A stretch of DNA of 64,000 nt from Lamellibrachia satsuma (Eukaryota > Annelida > Polychaeta > Sabellida > Siboglinidae), in assembly GCA_033239005.1 (NCBI GenBank), contig BSQZ01000002.1:5601001-5665000 (forward strand). The letters are read 5' to 3'. Below, one piece after another: positions 13,001 through 35,116 of the stretch. Each line of letters opens with the position of its first letter. Position 1 is the stretch's first letter. The position numbers and the translations under genes were made by a program. The notes below the pieces were generated by a model, which saw only the letters and a list, made by a program, of their open reading frames with translations, was not told where the DNA came from and searched no databases.

Positions 13001-16000
13001 GCCACCATAATAATAATTAGAGCAATTTTAGAACGCCATGGATCCAGGTGACCCTGTTCAAAGGCGCTGTCACAAACATAGTTAAACACAGTCCAGATTA
13101 AAAAATAAATAAATAGATAAATAAAAAAAAATAATAGCAAATCCAAGTTCATAGAACATAGCACTAAAAGTCGAAACAATTTGACAGTTAAGAATAATAT
13201 GCGTGTTTAAATAAGAGAGTTTTCAAGAGTCTTTTAAAGGTGTATAGAGTCACATTTTTGCATCTCATGGGGAAGACTATTCCACAGACGAGGAGCAGCG
13301 ATGCAGAAGGCAAGATCACCATAATGGTGGAGATGTGCACTGCGTACAGTCAGAAGAGAGTCTGATGAGGATCGCAACGTTGTGCAGGGTTGGTACAACT
13401 GGAGCAGGTCTGCGATGTAGCTCAGCGCAAGCAGATGAAGGGCTTTGAACGTCATCAGTATGACCGTGTACTCAATACGGTACTGGACAGGAAGCCAATG
13501 GGGAGTCTCTAGGATGGATGTGATCATAGTGACTGGCTCTGACCACAGTGCGAGCCATCAGGGATACTGACAATAACCTATTAGTTCAGTAGGCTTCCAG
13601 TTGCTATACATTCAGAATAATTCCGCCTTTAACTTTTTAATATTTTTTATTTAATTTATATTGCAGCTGAAAGTAACTGTTCTGCCAAATGACGTTTTTC
13701 TCCTAAATTTCTACAACATTGGCCAAAAACATCCAAAATAAATGTGTTGTTTACCTAATAAAGTACTATGCACAGTTAAAAAATGGTGGTCATAGGACTT
13801 GTACCACATTCTCATTCTGGGTGCTGAAATTCGTATAATATAGAAACCCTTCTTGGAAAAAGAACCCAGTTATTTTCCATTTTTGTGCACCCATTATAGT
13901 CATCGTCCTTTGATATTTCTACATATACACCAAATTTCAGATACGTAGCTTGTAAACGTCTTAAGGTAAAAGCATTTGAAAACAGATAAAAATAATGTGT
14001 GCGTTTTTGGGCACTTACCCTGTTTACATTATAAGGCAGTACTGATGTAATTTGCATGCAAATCCTTAGTTTTTGTAGAAGTGCCCAGTCATAGCTGCTT
14101 ATTCATTGGTTAAAATTTAAGCAACTTCGGAGTCATCAACTTTTTGACCACTGGTTGATTTGACACAGAATGATGCAAAAGTATATTTAAATTTTATTTA
14201 TGTGTATGTTCAATAAACAATATTGAATTTACACCAGTTATTATCTGCATGAACAACTGCTCTCTGAAACCTAAATTTTAAAGTAAAAAAACCCAGTATT
14301 TTCTAAATATATTTAATTGTTTACTTCAAATATAAATTTTTTTTTGTCATAACACAGCTGTAATTTTTCTACTTTTGGGGGGTATTTTTTATTTTTGTTG
14401 CAACCATCCCTGGCTAGAATGACCCTCTCACCTGTTGCATGTCCTCATATGTGATCACAAGGACATTTGGGTCGTCACGATGTGCATAGTACGACTTCAT
14501 GTGATCCCACCAAGGACCAAAGCTCACTGTAATGTCAACATATACATTATTCTTGTGTAACCGTACTGCTTAGATATATGAACACCTGCCACTGATTCTG
14601 TCTCATTTAGTTTACACTGAAGCTGTAGCATCACTGTTCTGTCTAATGGCGTTTTCTCCTAAATTGGCAAACAAAATGTGGCAGGACACCAGGAATTGTT
14701 GTATGTCGTTTACCAAATAAAGTGATCATAAGATCCATCCTGCATTCTCATTCTGGGTGTTGAAATTTGTAAATTATATAAAAAGTTAAATTTAATGATG
14801 ATTTAAAAAAAAATGTAGTGAGTAGCTACCAAGTAAACGACTATGATTACTGCCAGTATCCCTGACAAGAGTGTAGCAATTTGGATATTGTACTGCACCA
14901 CAATGAAATACAGGCTGCTGAAATCACTTTGGAAGGAGAAAGAGTTTTCAGTGCTAGCCAAGCTGGCCTGCAACTACTTGATGATTCCTGCTTCATCTGC
15001 TCCAGTGGAGGGACTATTTAGTGTTGCAGGGAAGCTTTTTAGACCAGAGAGGAGCAGCATGAGCGATGCACGATTCGAAGAGCTAATGACCATTTGCTGC
15101 AACCCAAATGTGAACCTATGAACACTGAACACTGTGTATGACTCTAGGTTGCTAGTGCTTTTTTTAAAAGCTAATATACTACTAGATAGTACCTGACTCT
15201 TAACAGTAACTAATTATATTTATATATATATTTCATCTATTTTTGTCAGTTGACAATTTGGTATCCCAATGATGATGTGATAGTAATTGATTACCGGTTA
15301 TATATATAGCAAACTGAACTGAATTTGAATTGATCACTGATTACATGTGTGAATTTGAATTATATTTAAAAAAATGAATTGACCCCAGGTCTGATAGCCA
15401 CTTAGTGTTTAGTTCAAAGTTTAGTAAATTCTGAGACTTCAACTTTTTGACCACTGGTTATTTTCACACGGAATGACCAAGTAGTCAAACATCCTTGTAA
15501 CGCAACTTGACAATCTTACCTCGGCCGGTGAGGAAGCTGCTGCAGTAATGCGCCAGGTCACTCTGGTAGTTGAGGAACAGGTGCATACGGGAGTAGAAGT
15601 AAGATGACACACACACGTCCTTCGGGTTCCTCATAATGTAGATTAGCTGGTGAATCAAATGTAAGCCATATTTAACTACGTACATACTATAATACAGTAT
15701 GCTTATAAATTACGGTAAGTGATCACTATTTAAAGAATGCGTACAAATATCCTTCAACATTCCTTGCATGTACCTTAACTTAATAAATGGACTAAGTGCA
15801 TTAAAAGTAAAAAATCTGATTGTTATATTTATTCTAATGCTCAAATGTGTTTTAATGAACGACAATTTGTAAATATCATTTGTAATATCTACCTTGCCAT
15901 TCAACATGTAATGAAAACATGATATCCTAGTCAAAAGATTCTTAAACAAATGACAGTGAAATTATAATAAACAAATAGTGGTGCATTAAAACACATTTGG

Positions 16001-16871
16001 ACCATTGACTCAAAATGTTAGAATATACATACTTTATACAACATAACATGATTTTACAAGAAGAGAAAACAGTCAGACTGTGTACCCTTAACGAGTAAAT
16101 AGTAGGCAATACATTTGTAAAATGGCATTTTTGTCATGCTAAGCTCTACACGATACTTGACACCAACCTTAGTTTTACCCTCTTCCTTGATGGACTTGGG
16201 CAACATTTCAAAAGGAAGATGAGTCTTCAATAGACGGGGCCCTTCTGCAGCCTCCAAGGCTGCCAGACCAGGATATGTGTATTCGAGTTGGGGGAACCTG
16301 TCCTCCATGTTCTGTTTCCTTGCTTTCTTTTCATCCATGTTGTTGTTCAGAAGGTACACTACTTCCTGTACCCACGTGCTGCCTACAAGAACAGGAAGCA
16401 CAGACATCATGCAATGTTCTGTTTTCTCACAATCCAAGAACATAATGCACATTTACGTATTCATTCCAAACTCTTCCCAAAGCATAATACCAGGGTTGAT
16501 GGTAAATTGCAAGTACAACAGACTGGCAATTCTGATTACATAACTAGCATCAGTTGCCACACAGTTAGTTAACATGGCATAATATATTTCTTTAATTAGC
16601 AATTATAGACCATGTTTAAATTTGTTTTAATATGCAGTAAAGTGCCACAAACAATATTGGACCTGGCACTATATTAAATAAAATATATTATTATCAAATT
16701 TATGATGTATAAATTTATAGCAGAACTAATCAGACATTATACATTTATATTAATATATATATATCTATACATAAATATATATACATTGGGAAGTGAGAAA
16801 GGTCTAAATGAAATAGGTTTTGTGTAGTGTCATATATGCCTATAAGAAGGCTGTGGTGATCAAGTACACAC

Positions 16872-16962
<91 letters not shown>

Positions 16963-17989
16963 TATAATATATAAATATATATGTGTGTGTGTGTGTACTT
17001 GATCACAACAGCATTTGACCATATCACCAAAGCCTTCTTAGGGGCGATCTCAAAACCTCAATATATGACACTACACAAAACTGATTTCATTTAACTCAGA
17101 CCTTTTTCACTTCCCACATAAACCTTAGAACTGCATCGATTTGATATGTGGTTACCCATGAATTTCCTCATCCTACATGCGGCATCCACCACAGGCCTGT
17201 ATTAACATGATTGCACACTACAAAATGTGACTGAGGTCTTCCTTTTTTGTGGTGTCTTTATGAAGCCAGGATTGGAAACTAAATGATGTTTTCTTAGGGA
17301 AACATTGATGTGCATCCCTAAACAAAACAGCTGCTACCACCCATCATCAATTAAACCGATTTTGTTTTGAGGAGGCCCAAAAATCATTTTGATGATCATG
17401 CTTGTGGTTCATTATGATATATGAAAGGTTCACAAAAGTTACCTGATTTGGGGAAGCTTGCCACAACAATGTCATCTTCCATGCACACAAATTTCTCCAG
17501 CTTTGTCACATTGCCAGAAGTGAACATGTATTCCGGCAGCCAATATCCTTTCCCAAGGAAAAGCCTTGCCTCATTGCCATACATGTTTGGATCAGTATAC
17601 ATCTGGAACCCAACTCCTGTAGTTTTGACCTCCCTATTCAGACCCATCAACTCGTCACGCTCGAAGAACTTGATGTACAGAAAGACTAAGACGCCACCTA
17701 CTATGGCTGACAGGTAGCCAATGGCGTAGAAACGTTTTGCAAACTGCTGAGACCGATAATTTGCCATCTGTTCTGTGCGGAAGCCACGGCGCATAATGCT
17801 TAGCCACCCATGGCCGATTGATTTCCATGGAAGCGAGCTCCTGGTTGTCTTGCATGCTAGTGTAATGATGCCACATTGAGAAACTTGTTCAGCAAACACA
17901 TTTACTGTGGCAGCGTTGCAAAATCTTTGTCGAATGACCTGTTGTCCAGCCTTGTGGAGACAAGCAGTTGCAAGAAGCCTGGACGTCAT
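10056..17989 (-). CDS. Membrane-anchored PAPS-dependent sulfotransferase (Sulfotransfer_1)
   Basis: Six coding exons: 17989-17443, 16382-16168, 15646-15520, 14526-14432, 12123-11940 and 10228-10056. They total 1,341 nt (446 aa plus stop), with consistent 1-0-1-0-1 phases and GT-AG borders throughout. Family motifs are complete. The 5'-phosphosulfate loop SFPKSGSTW is split by intron 1. RLLKTHLP carries the catalytic His, YIMRNPKD the 3'-phosphate site, and VITYEDM is present. LRSGKVGKWAEH matches the C-terminal RKGxxGxWK motif. The enzyme transfers sulfate from PAPS to a hydroxyl or amine acceptor; the substrate cannot be told. Unlike cytosolic SULTs (about 290-300 aa) it has an extra N-terminus of about 150 aa with one membrane segment (about residues 89-108, GYLSAIVGGVLVFLYIKFF). 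In-frame Met66 or Met75 would give a shorter signal-anchor form. The first 30 residues look like a mitochondrial presequence. The C-terminus ends in a Gln/Lys/Pro-rich tail. Confidence 0.93.
10945..11470 (-). mobile_element. LINE 3'-end remnant in sulfotransferase intron 5
   Basis: Minus-strand frames show broken pieces typical of LINE reverse-transcriptase C-termini: SSYYHLRNIGKNR, then ATHVLVTSKLDYLM. The frames are shifted and interrupted. Confidence 0.7.
12780..13180 (-). mobile_element. hAT-type transposase remnant (inverted copy)
   Basis: A minus-strand frame contains VAIWTLYGDTTMKY, matching SVAIWILYCTTMKY at 14860-14910 on the plus strand. The DNA around 12830-12930 is the inverse of 13873-13985 (shared TTACAAGCTACNTATCTGAAA and GGGTGCAC-AAAATGGAAAAT). 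Both lie in sulfotransferase intron 4. Confidence 0.6.
13220..13560 (-). mobile_element. LINE reverse-transcriptase 3'-end fragment
   Basis: The minus frame reads PHWLPVQYRIEYTVILMTF, then SYIADLLQLY and APRLWNSLPHEM. This is the standard C-terminal block of L2/CR1-group LINE polymerases. It is truncated on both sides and sits between the two hAT-like segments. Confidence 0.85.
14840..15121 (+). pseudogene. hAT transposase C-terminal dimerisation domain fragment
   Basis: The plus frame reads VLAKLACNYLMIPASSAPVE, then GLFSVAGKLFRPERSSMSDA and ends NPNVNL-stop. This is the hATC signature (LA..YL.IPA.SAP.ER.FS.AG). Nothing of the catalytic core is recognisable upstream. The fragment lies antisense in sulfotransferase intron 3. 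Confidence 0.85.
16788..17115. repeat. Foldback inverted repeat centred on a (TA)n array
   Basis: The left arm (16788-16872) and right arm (16985-17115) are inverse copies. They share GGGAAGTGA-AAAGGTCT, GTTTTGTGTAGTGTCATATA, AAGAAGGCT and GTGATCAAGTACACAC. The right arm has two extra internal stretches of about 20 bp. The centre is about 100 bp of TA repeat. The element lies in sulfotransferase intron 1. Confidence 0.8.
16873..16982. repeat. (TA)n microsatellite
   Basis: An almost pure TA array of about 110 bp forms the loop of the foldback repeat. Translations as Tyr-Ile repeats on either strand are not genes. Confidence 0.95.
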
Positions 17990-19341
17990 CTTTGAATGCT
18001 GTACTCGAGTGCTGATGTATTATAACGTATCAGAGTCCTTTAAATAAGCACAGGTATCTATTCGTCTCTTGATGACATGGTGAAGTCTACAAAAATGATA
18101 GTCAACATCATAGTGTTTTGTTGTCTTGGTAATTGGTATAAAATTGCATGTAACAAACGTGGATCAAGTAATTAATTCAATGCCACTTTCGAGCAAACAC
18201 GAAAAATTGCTTCTTTGCTTTGCTATTGCGTGCCACTGACGGGTAGATATAAAAAATAATAGTACTTTTTGATAATGTCAGTGAGTATACAAATATTGCT
18301 TTAAAATTAGCACGACATATTATCATGAACGTTGCTGTCAATACGAAAATCACCAAGTCTGCCGCTGTAATTTATTGTATGGACTATGTATATGGACTAT
18401 GGTGTGGAATGAAGTCAAAGTTGTAAGCCCTCACGTCCCGACCCAAGTTCCGGTGATGCCCTGGGAGTTCAGTCAATCATCAGAATTTCACGTTTTACTA
18501 CCAAAACTGTGTGCATAAATGTTTCGTTTATTACATTCACAATACAGTAATCGAACAGCAAATGTGGTCTGAGATACCTGTTATGTTCTGAAGTCAAGCA
18601 TGAACTTGACCTGAAAACAAGTTCGGTGTCAGATCACAACAGTTCGTGCTGTCGTTGACTCCAGGCGCGCCATCTAACGGACATGTTTCAAACAAGTTAT
18701 TCCTGTTGCTCGATGCATCGTGTCGGGTGAACATCATACCCTTCTATCCACTGAGTAACTTTTATCTTCGTCTACTGAATACGCGTTTTAGTCTAGTCTA
18801 AATGTGTCACGTCTTTAAATATGACCTTTATCAGTCGTTCGTGACAACGCCATACAATAGGGCTATGATGTTGATTATGCACCATTAATTTTATTCTTAT
18901 GACTTTACTTTATGTGTTGTGGTCGGATTGATGTACATAACTACTGGCTATGAGAGTCACCTGTAGAAATCATATTGTTTTTTGTTAGTATACCGGTTTT
19001 ATTCCAGACGGCACTGTGCTATTTAAAACCAAACAACGGCCAAATAAGACGTGCAAAAGCATCGTTGATAATCATTATCTGAATCACCCTTAGGGAAACG
19101 ATGTCCCGGAAATTAAGTTCGTTGTCAATCGTAGAATATGAGCTGTCAAATGCCCAAACAACTTATTAACATCGACATATTAACAACGAATGCCACCATT
19201 CTGATCTAACATATGCTACGCAACTAATAAGTAAAATTCTAGTTATTCTAGAGTGTAGACTGCATTACATATGTGACATAATTACAAATAGAATAGCGCA
19301 CATGTTAATGTTTTGAAAATCTTCTGTCACGAAGTCAGAAA
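17990..19341. promoter_or_regulatory. Head-to-head intergenic region (sulfotransferase / ZC4H2)
   Basis: These 1.35 kb separate the sulfotransferase ATG (minus, 17989) from the ZC4H2 ATG (plus, 19342 or 19351). The region must hold both 5' UTRs and promoters. A shared bidirectional promoter is possible but not shown; no TATA box or island could be fixed by eye. Confidence 0.45.
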
Positions 19342-19350
19342 ATGCCAACA

Positions 19351-29746
<10,396 letters not shown>

Positions 29747-31200
29747 CACCTAGACGCACATCAAATATTCCACCAGGTGCCGCTACTGCTGCAACATTGA
29801 CAGGATCCAATCAACCTGTCGAAATGTGGAAACGCCAAGTGTGGATGCATGCTGAATCATTTGTACTTTGTCCCACTTCATGTTTTGGTCCACGTTTTTC
29901 TGGAACTAGACACGCCCACGCCCAAACTTCAAAGAGAGTTCCCACGAAATGCCTGTCATTACCCGTCCGACTAGCAATGACGTGTCCATTACCATATGCG
30001 AGCAATGAACACCATGTATATTTTTAAAGTAGAATAATCAACAAGTAAAACAAACCAGACAGTTTTAGTTATCATTGTGGTAACCAACAATCCAATAATT
30101 ACGTAACTTCATAATCAAAGTAGCTATCAAATATACTGCCACTGGCTAGTATCAAGTTCAACATTGTCATTATTCTAGCCTCAGTTATCCAGGCACTTTT
30201 TATTGTGACAGAAATGATGATGTATGCACCCAGATTCTGGGTGCATTTTGTGTAGAATCTCTATAATGATGCTGATTGGCTGCTGACGTTTCACAGGAAC
30301 GCATACCGGTCTGTTGTACTGAAATGATTGACATGGCCTCTGAAAAATCAATGATTCAGTAGGTCGATCTGCCAAGGGTACAGATGTAGCCCGAAACCCC
30401 TGGTGGCAAGGGTGACATGTTGTATTGGTTTCATATGTGTATCGTATCACAACGTGCATACTGCCTCTCTTTCCTACTTACTGCCAGTTACTGGTGGTGT
30501 ATAAATGTACTGCTTATTAGATGTATTTTGTGCTGTTGCTACTTCTAGTCTTATACAAGTTACGTTAAGACACTCAGTCTAGTGACATGTATAAAAGTAT
30601 AGGTCAACTAGAAAAAAGTGTGGAAATTACAGTATTTTCTGCCGTGTGGGATAATAATGTGTTAGTACGTTGGTCTTTATAACCTGATAGACACAGTGGT
30701 CCAGTAACTCAACTGGATACCAGTATTTTAAAAGCCCTTTTGGGTGATATGCTGCATGAATCAGTACACAAGAATGTTGCTGCAGAAAGGGCAAACTAAA
30801 CATTCCAAGCAGGGTTGCAGTCCATTGTGGTTATAAAATTAAAATTAAGTAAGTGTCAAAATCGTAGTAAACTGGAATTGACCAAATAAAAATTGGTCAC
30901 AACCAAATTTTCTAGTGACATAATTAAATGCCTCTGCATAAATGTACATAAAAGTATTTGGGAGTAATAGTATTACTGATGGAGTTGTAAATGAATGTGA
31001 TGAAAGTGTTTTGTAAGTTAGACTTTAGTTATTTGTGTCTAATTGTTACTGAATCTGCTATGAATGTATTTCTGCTGTTATATAGATGCCTCATGATGGC
31101 ATATCTGTTGTAAACCATTTCAACGAAGTTTAATGGGTTGAAAATATAACATTCTTAATGGACAAACTGAACATAGCATAATACAGCTTGGTATTAGTAA
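29747..31200 (+). other. ZC4H2 3' UTR and downstream
   Basis: No other gene is seen. A candidate AATAAA lies at 30885-30890; others may be used. Small frames here lack domains. Confidence 0.45.
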
Positions 31201-31549
31201 TTGTTTACTATTTAGTTTTATATATTTGTGATTGTACTATTTAGTATACACCCTGTAGATCTGAAATCATGTTATTTAAAATAACGTTATTTGCTATAAA
31301 ACGTTTACACATTTTTTGTGTTGTGTACTTTTAGATATAGATTGTTAGTAAGTCATCTTTGACCATATTTCAAGTCACATTCAGTAAAACATTTGACATC
31401 ATAACGCTGTTGTTATGTTTTTGTGCTTTTACATTGAATAGTTTTACCATTTGTATTGATTCATTTGTAATCTGTAATATTTGTATGCATTGTATTATTA
31501 CAGTCAATCTTTGTTTTTATATGGGACTACATATACAACAATTGCTACG

Positions 31550-31552
<3 letters not shown>

Positions 31553-31602
<50 letters not shown>

Positions 31603-31887
31603 ACTTCAAGTATCTACTTCAATATTTTATTAAATCCATATATATATATATTCCTAGATCCTGTTTAAGTCGATTTTTTATGCATACACCGCCAACTACG
31701 GCAGACCACCATTTAAGCAGACCAAAGCCAGTCTGCTTAATGTTTTGATGTGTTATTGCAGGACAAATCCGTTTTAGTTTAGCATCGTCATATATAGTGC
31801 ACACAGTTGAACAGAAAATGAAATAACTTGCGTAATTATTTACCCCCCCAATTTTTTTCAGTGCTTTTAAGCATGTTTTTTTCCAGA

Positions 31888-31930
<43 letters not shown>

Positions 31931-31938
31931 TATATAAT
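31553..31938. repeat. (TA)n arrays (31553-31600, 31891-31938)
   Basis: Two pure TA runs of about 45 bp are separated by AT-rich intergenic DNA. Confidence 0.9.
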
Positions 31939-31949
31939 AGCATAGGTGT

Positions 31950-32113
31950 CGTGGGGGGACAATCAAGTTTACCACGCTGTTTTGTGTGCCAATAATAAGA
32001 AACTCTGTTTTATCTGCAATTAACTTTAATTTGCTGTCAGTCATCCAGTGGAAGATATCATAGAAACAGTTCCTGAGCTGGTTGAAAGAGCAACTTGTAT
32101 CTGGGGTGGCCAA
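31950..32113 (-). mobile_element. LINE reverse-transcriptase fragment
   Basis: The minus frame reads FYDIFHWMTDSKLKLIADKT, then EFLIIGTQN, the post-catalytic block of many LINE polymerases. It is truncated at the TA array. Confidence 0.75.
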
Positions 32114-32212
32114 GGAAATATATATATATATATAGGTATATAATTATATTTGATATATTATGTATAATTATACACTTGGTATATTAAAAGTGCATGTATA
32201 CATAATTATATA

Positions 32213-32387
32213 CAGTGGAACTTCGTTAATCCAGACACCGAGAACCCGGAAACCTCATTATCCAAAATTTCATGGGAACGGAATCGCAAGATAATGATAC
32301 TCACTGTTGTGTGCATGATTCATTTATCCCGAAAACACTGGCACGTAATCACTGAGACAAAGTGTAGGAATTAACACGGTTCCGCTG
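32213..32387. mobile_element. Tigger/pogo-like MITE, 175 bp
   Basis: The left end CAGTGGAACTTCGTTAATCC and the inverse of the right end CAGCGGAACCGTGTTAATTCC are matching inverted repeats. TA borders both sides (32211-32212 and 32388-32389). Confidence 0.75.
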
Positions 32388-32510
32388 TATATGCATACAT
32401 GCAAACATATATTCGTTCACAAAAAGGATACATTTATATATACAGACAATAGATTTCGTATGTATCATAAGGGCTATAATTAAAATTTATTTTAAAAACT
32501 TACTGAAAAT

Positions 32511-32514
32511 AAAA
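32511..32514 (-). terminator. Pol III T-run downstream of tRNA-Trp
   Basis: Four T residues on the minus strand lie 5 nt after the tRNA 3' end, the usual Pol III stop signal. Confidence 0.75.
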
Positions 32515-32519
32515 GTAAT

Positions 32520-32591
32520 TGACCCTGACGTGATTTGAACACGCAACCTTCTGATCTGGAGTCAGACGCGCTACCGTTGCGCCACAGAGTC
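32520..32591 (-). tRNA. tRNA-Trp (anticodon CCA)
   Basis: This is a 72-nt minus-strand cloverleaf. The acceptor arms GACTCTG/CAGGGTC pair with one G-U, the D arm has GGCGCAACGGTAGCGC, and the anticodon loop is CTGACTCCAGATCAG. The T arm is GCGTGTTCAAATCACG, with discriminator A. It is intronless and closely matches animal tRNA-Trp. The internal A and B boxes look intact. Confidence 0.96.
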
Positions 32592-32844
32592 GTTACGAAT
32601 AACAGGTCTTGCAAGACATTATTTATATTGTCCGTGTGATGCTTTTTTTTTTACTATATATAATAATACTTAACTATAACTATTATGATTATTTGTATTA
32701 TCATTATTCATAATTTGTTTCATTGTCTATATGAAATATAATAACAATGAACCCTGCCTTCGAAAATGTGGGATCTTTTATTAGTGGAACATTTTCCCCA
32801 ACAGGTGGTAGCACTTTTCTGTTATTCGGCCACTGAATAACTAG

Positions 32845-32947
32845 CCTCGATTATCCCAGCTCCGAGATAGACGGCACCGTTTCTCGCCATAGCCCATAAT
32901 ATTATAATTATGGAAAGGAGAAGTCGGGATAATCGTAGCCACTAGAT
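32845..32947. repeat. Short inverted repeat
   Basis: CGATTATCCC and its exact complement GGGATAATCG, each with a CTAG-like outer flank, bound about 70 bp. It may be a tiny foldback element. Confidence 0.5.
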
Positions 32948-33149
32948 CCCTACTGAATACTGAATATCAGACGTGTTGGCAAATCACAAACTGGCAAGTC
33001 CTAATTAAGTCACCTGCAAGTCAAGTCTCAATTAAGTCAATAACTTCCATGTCCAAGGCAATGGCAATGTTTTTTTTGGTTAAAATACCATGGCATAGCC
33101 ATGGCATAGGCTCCTATACCACAACATCCTCAAGGGATCAGCCTACAGT

Positions 33150-34128
33150 TACATTTATCATTGGTGACCATGTTAACGTTTTGCATGATTATAAGAAAAC
33201 GGGACCATAAAAATAAATTATAAAACTTCTTACCTGCCGTTGTCATCATCTCATTGACATGCTTGTCGAGTTTTGTCAAAATCACATAATTCTAACTCTA
33301 CTAAAATGGCTGAACGTGCCATACCCGTCAATGTTGACCAATTTTTTAAGACATAATTATTGTTTGCTGGAGAACAGTTGCGAACTCAGCAACCTACAGA
33401 CAATAAAAGAGAACTTCTAGAGCCTAGAGGTGGTGATTATTTCAGCCCATACTAGCTATATGTCCGGTTTATGACTCCAGGTGCGATGAATCACGTCAAA
33501 TGGATGGCAAAAGCACAATACGCTGTCAAATTTTCATGTTTCGTTCATAGGGTCGGGCCTAGGCCGGGCCTGGGTCTAAATTCTAGTTTGCGGGCCTGGG
33601 CCGGGCTGGGCTTGATGAATTTTTGCGGTCCTGGGCCGGATATGGGTAGTAACTGCTAATTGCGGGCCGGGCTTGGGTTCAAATTGTAGGGGTAAGACCA
33701 CAGTTGACCTTCCTGTTTATTATTCCTGTTATTACGAATGTAGGGCGTATGAAATTGTAAAATGGTAACTTTATAAATTAATATTATGTGACATGAGTGC
33801 CTTTGAGCAGGAATATTCACAGGTTTGTTTGTAGAAGCTATTGGCTGTGAAACAGTGCATTTTTTAAAGAGTTTAACTGGCGGAAGGATTTATGGGAATT
33901 TTTCTGCTATGGGTCGCGTGGGCGCATGAATACATGGCTATTTTTGTCAAAATTGATAGGCATCGCACGTCGGGGAGATTTAAAAGAGCTGGAGGTATGT
34001 GATTTTGATAAAATTTTGTCAGTATATCAATGAGATGATGGCAGTTGCTGTGGACAATTTTAAGAATTTTTGATGGTCATGCTTTCTTATAATCAGACAA
34101 AACGTTAACATGGCCACCAATGCAATTC
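33150..34128. mobile_element. Element with long (~195 bp) inverted arms
   Basis: The arm at 33155-33350 is the inverse of 33930-34125. Shared blocks are CATGTTAACGTTTTG, GATTATAAGAAA, CCATCATCTCATTGA-type and TCAAAATCACAT. The spacer (33548-33690) is GC-rich with repeated GGCCGGGC/GGGCCTGGG. There is no transposase frame. Confidence 0.65.
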
Positions 34129-34930
34129 TCAACTGTGGTCTGACTCCTGTAGGCCCGTGCAGGGCACTAGTTCCCACGATATGGTATCATCTATGACTAC
34201 CCCAAGAAACTTCACATTTCTCGCTTTCACAACTTCTGGTTTGTCAATAAAAACCTTAATATTTACATAATTTTTATTCGTGTTAAAGAGCATATAATTA
34301 GTTTTGCCAAGATGAAGAGATAATTTATTAATTCTAATTAATCCATTTTGAGCATTCAATAAGTCTTTGTCATGATCACCAACAAACAACAGTATAAACT
34401 GTAGTCTTTCAGACACTACACTGGCTACATAATTAACATACAGTAAAAAAACAGAGGCCCCAAAATCGATCCTTGTGGAACCCCACACATTTTAGGTAAT
34501 TTTGTTGAACTTTTATCATTATAATGTATACATTCTGGTATCGACCTAGCTAATATGTAACTTTCAAACCAACTTAACACTAAGCCCTGTATACCACAGA
34601 ACGTTAGCTTTGTTTAGCAATATACTATAATTTATGGTATCAAAAGCCTTACGTAGGTCAATTAATACCGCAATTGTATATTCGTCTTCATCCAATGATT
34701 TAGTGATGTTTTCCACAAGATCTACACGTGCTAAAGATGTAGACAAGTTTTCCCGAAATCCACATTGGCCATCAAAAAGGATAGTATTCATGTTAATATA
34801 GTCTATTCATCTTTTATAAAATAGTTTATCAAGAACCTTAGAAAATATTGGTAGTACAGAGACCGGTCTGTAGTTAGAGAAAACTTCATTGTCTCCACTT
34901 TTGAATGTGTAAAATATATACATAAATACA
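34129..34930 (-). mobile_element. LINE reverse-transcriptase fragment
   Basis: Minus-strand pieces in order: FSNYRPVSVLPIFSKVLDKL, then QCGFRENLSTSLARVDLVEN, AVLIDLRKAFDTINYSILL, FLLYVNYVASVV and FLGVVIDDTISWE. These are RT blocks of a CR1/jockey-group LINE, interrupted by stops and a deletion; the FADD core motif is altered. It abuts the element with long inverted arms. Confidence 0.85.
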
Positions 34931-35116
34931 TACTCCCCCACCACCAAGGTTAGTTGTCATTTAATAAATTAACTTGCTTAAGTTAACTTGGTTAAATTAA
35001 TTGCCCCATGCCTGACAACTACTATTATTTAATTAATATTTACACAGCATTATACCATTGTGTAGAGTAGCTTGGGGCATAACGCCCAGTTTTTTTGGGA
35101 CATCGTCACTATCAGA

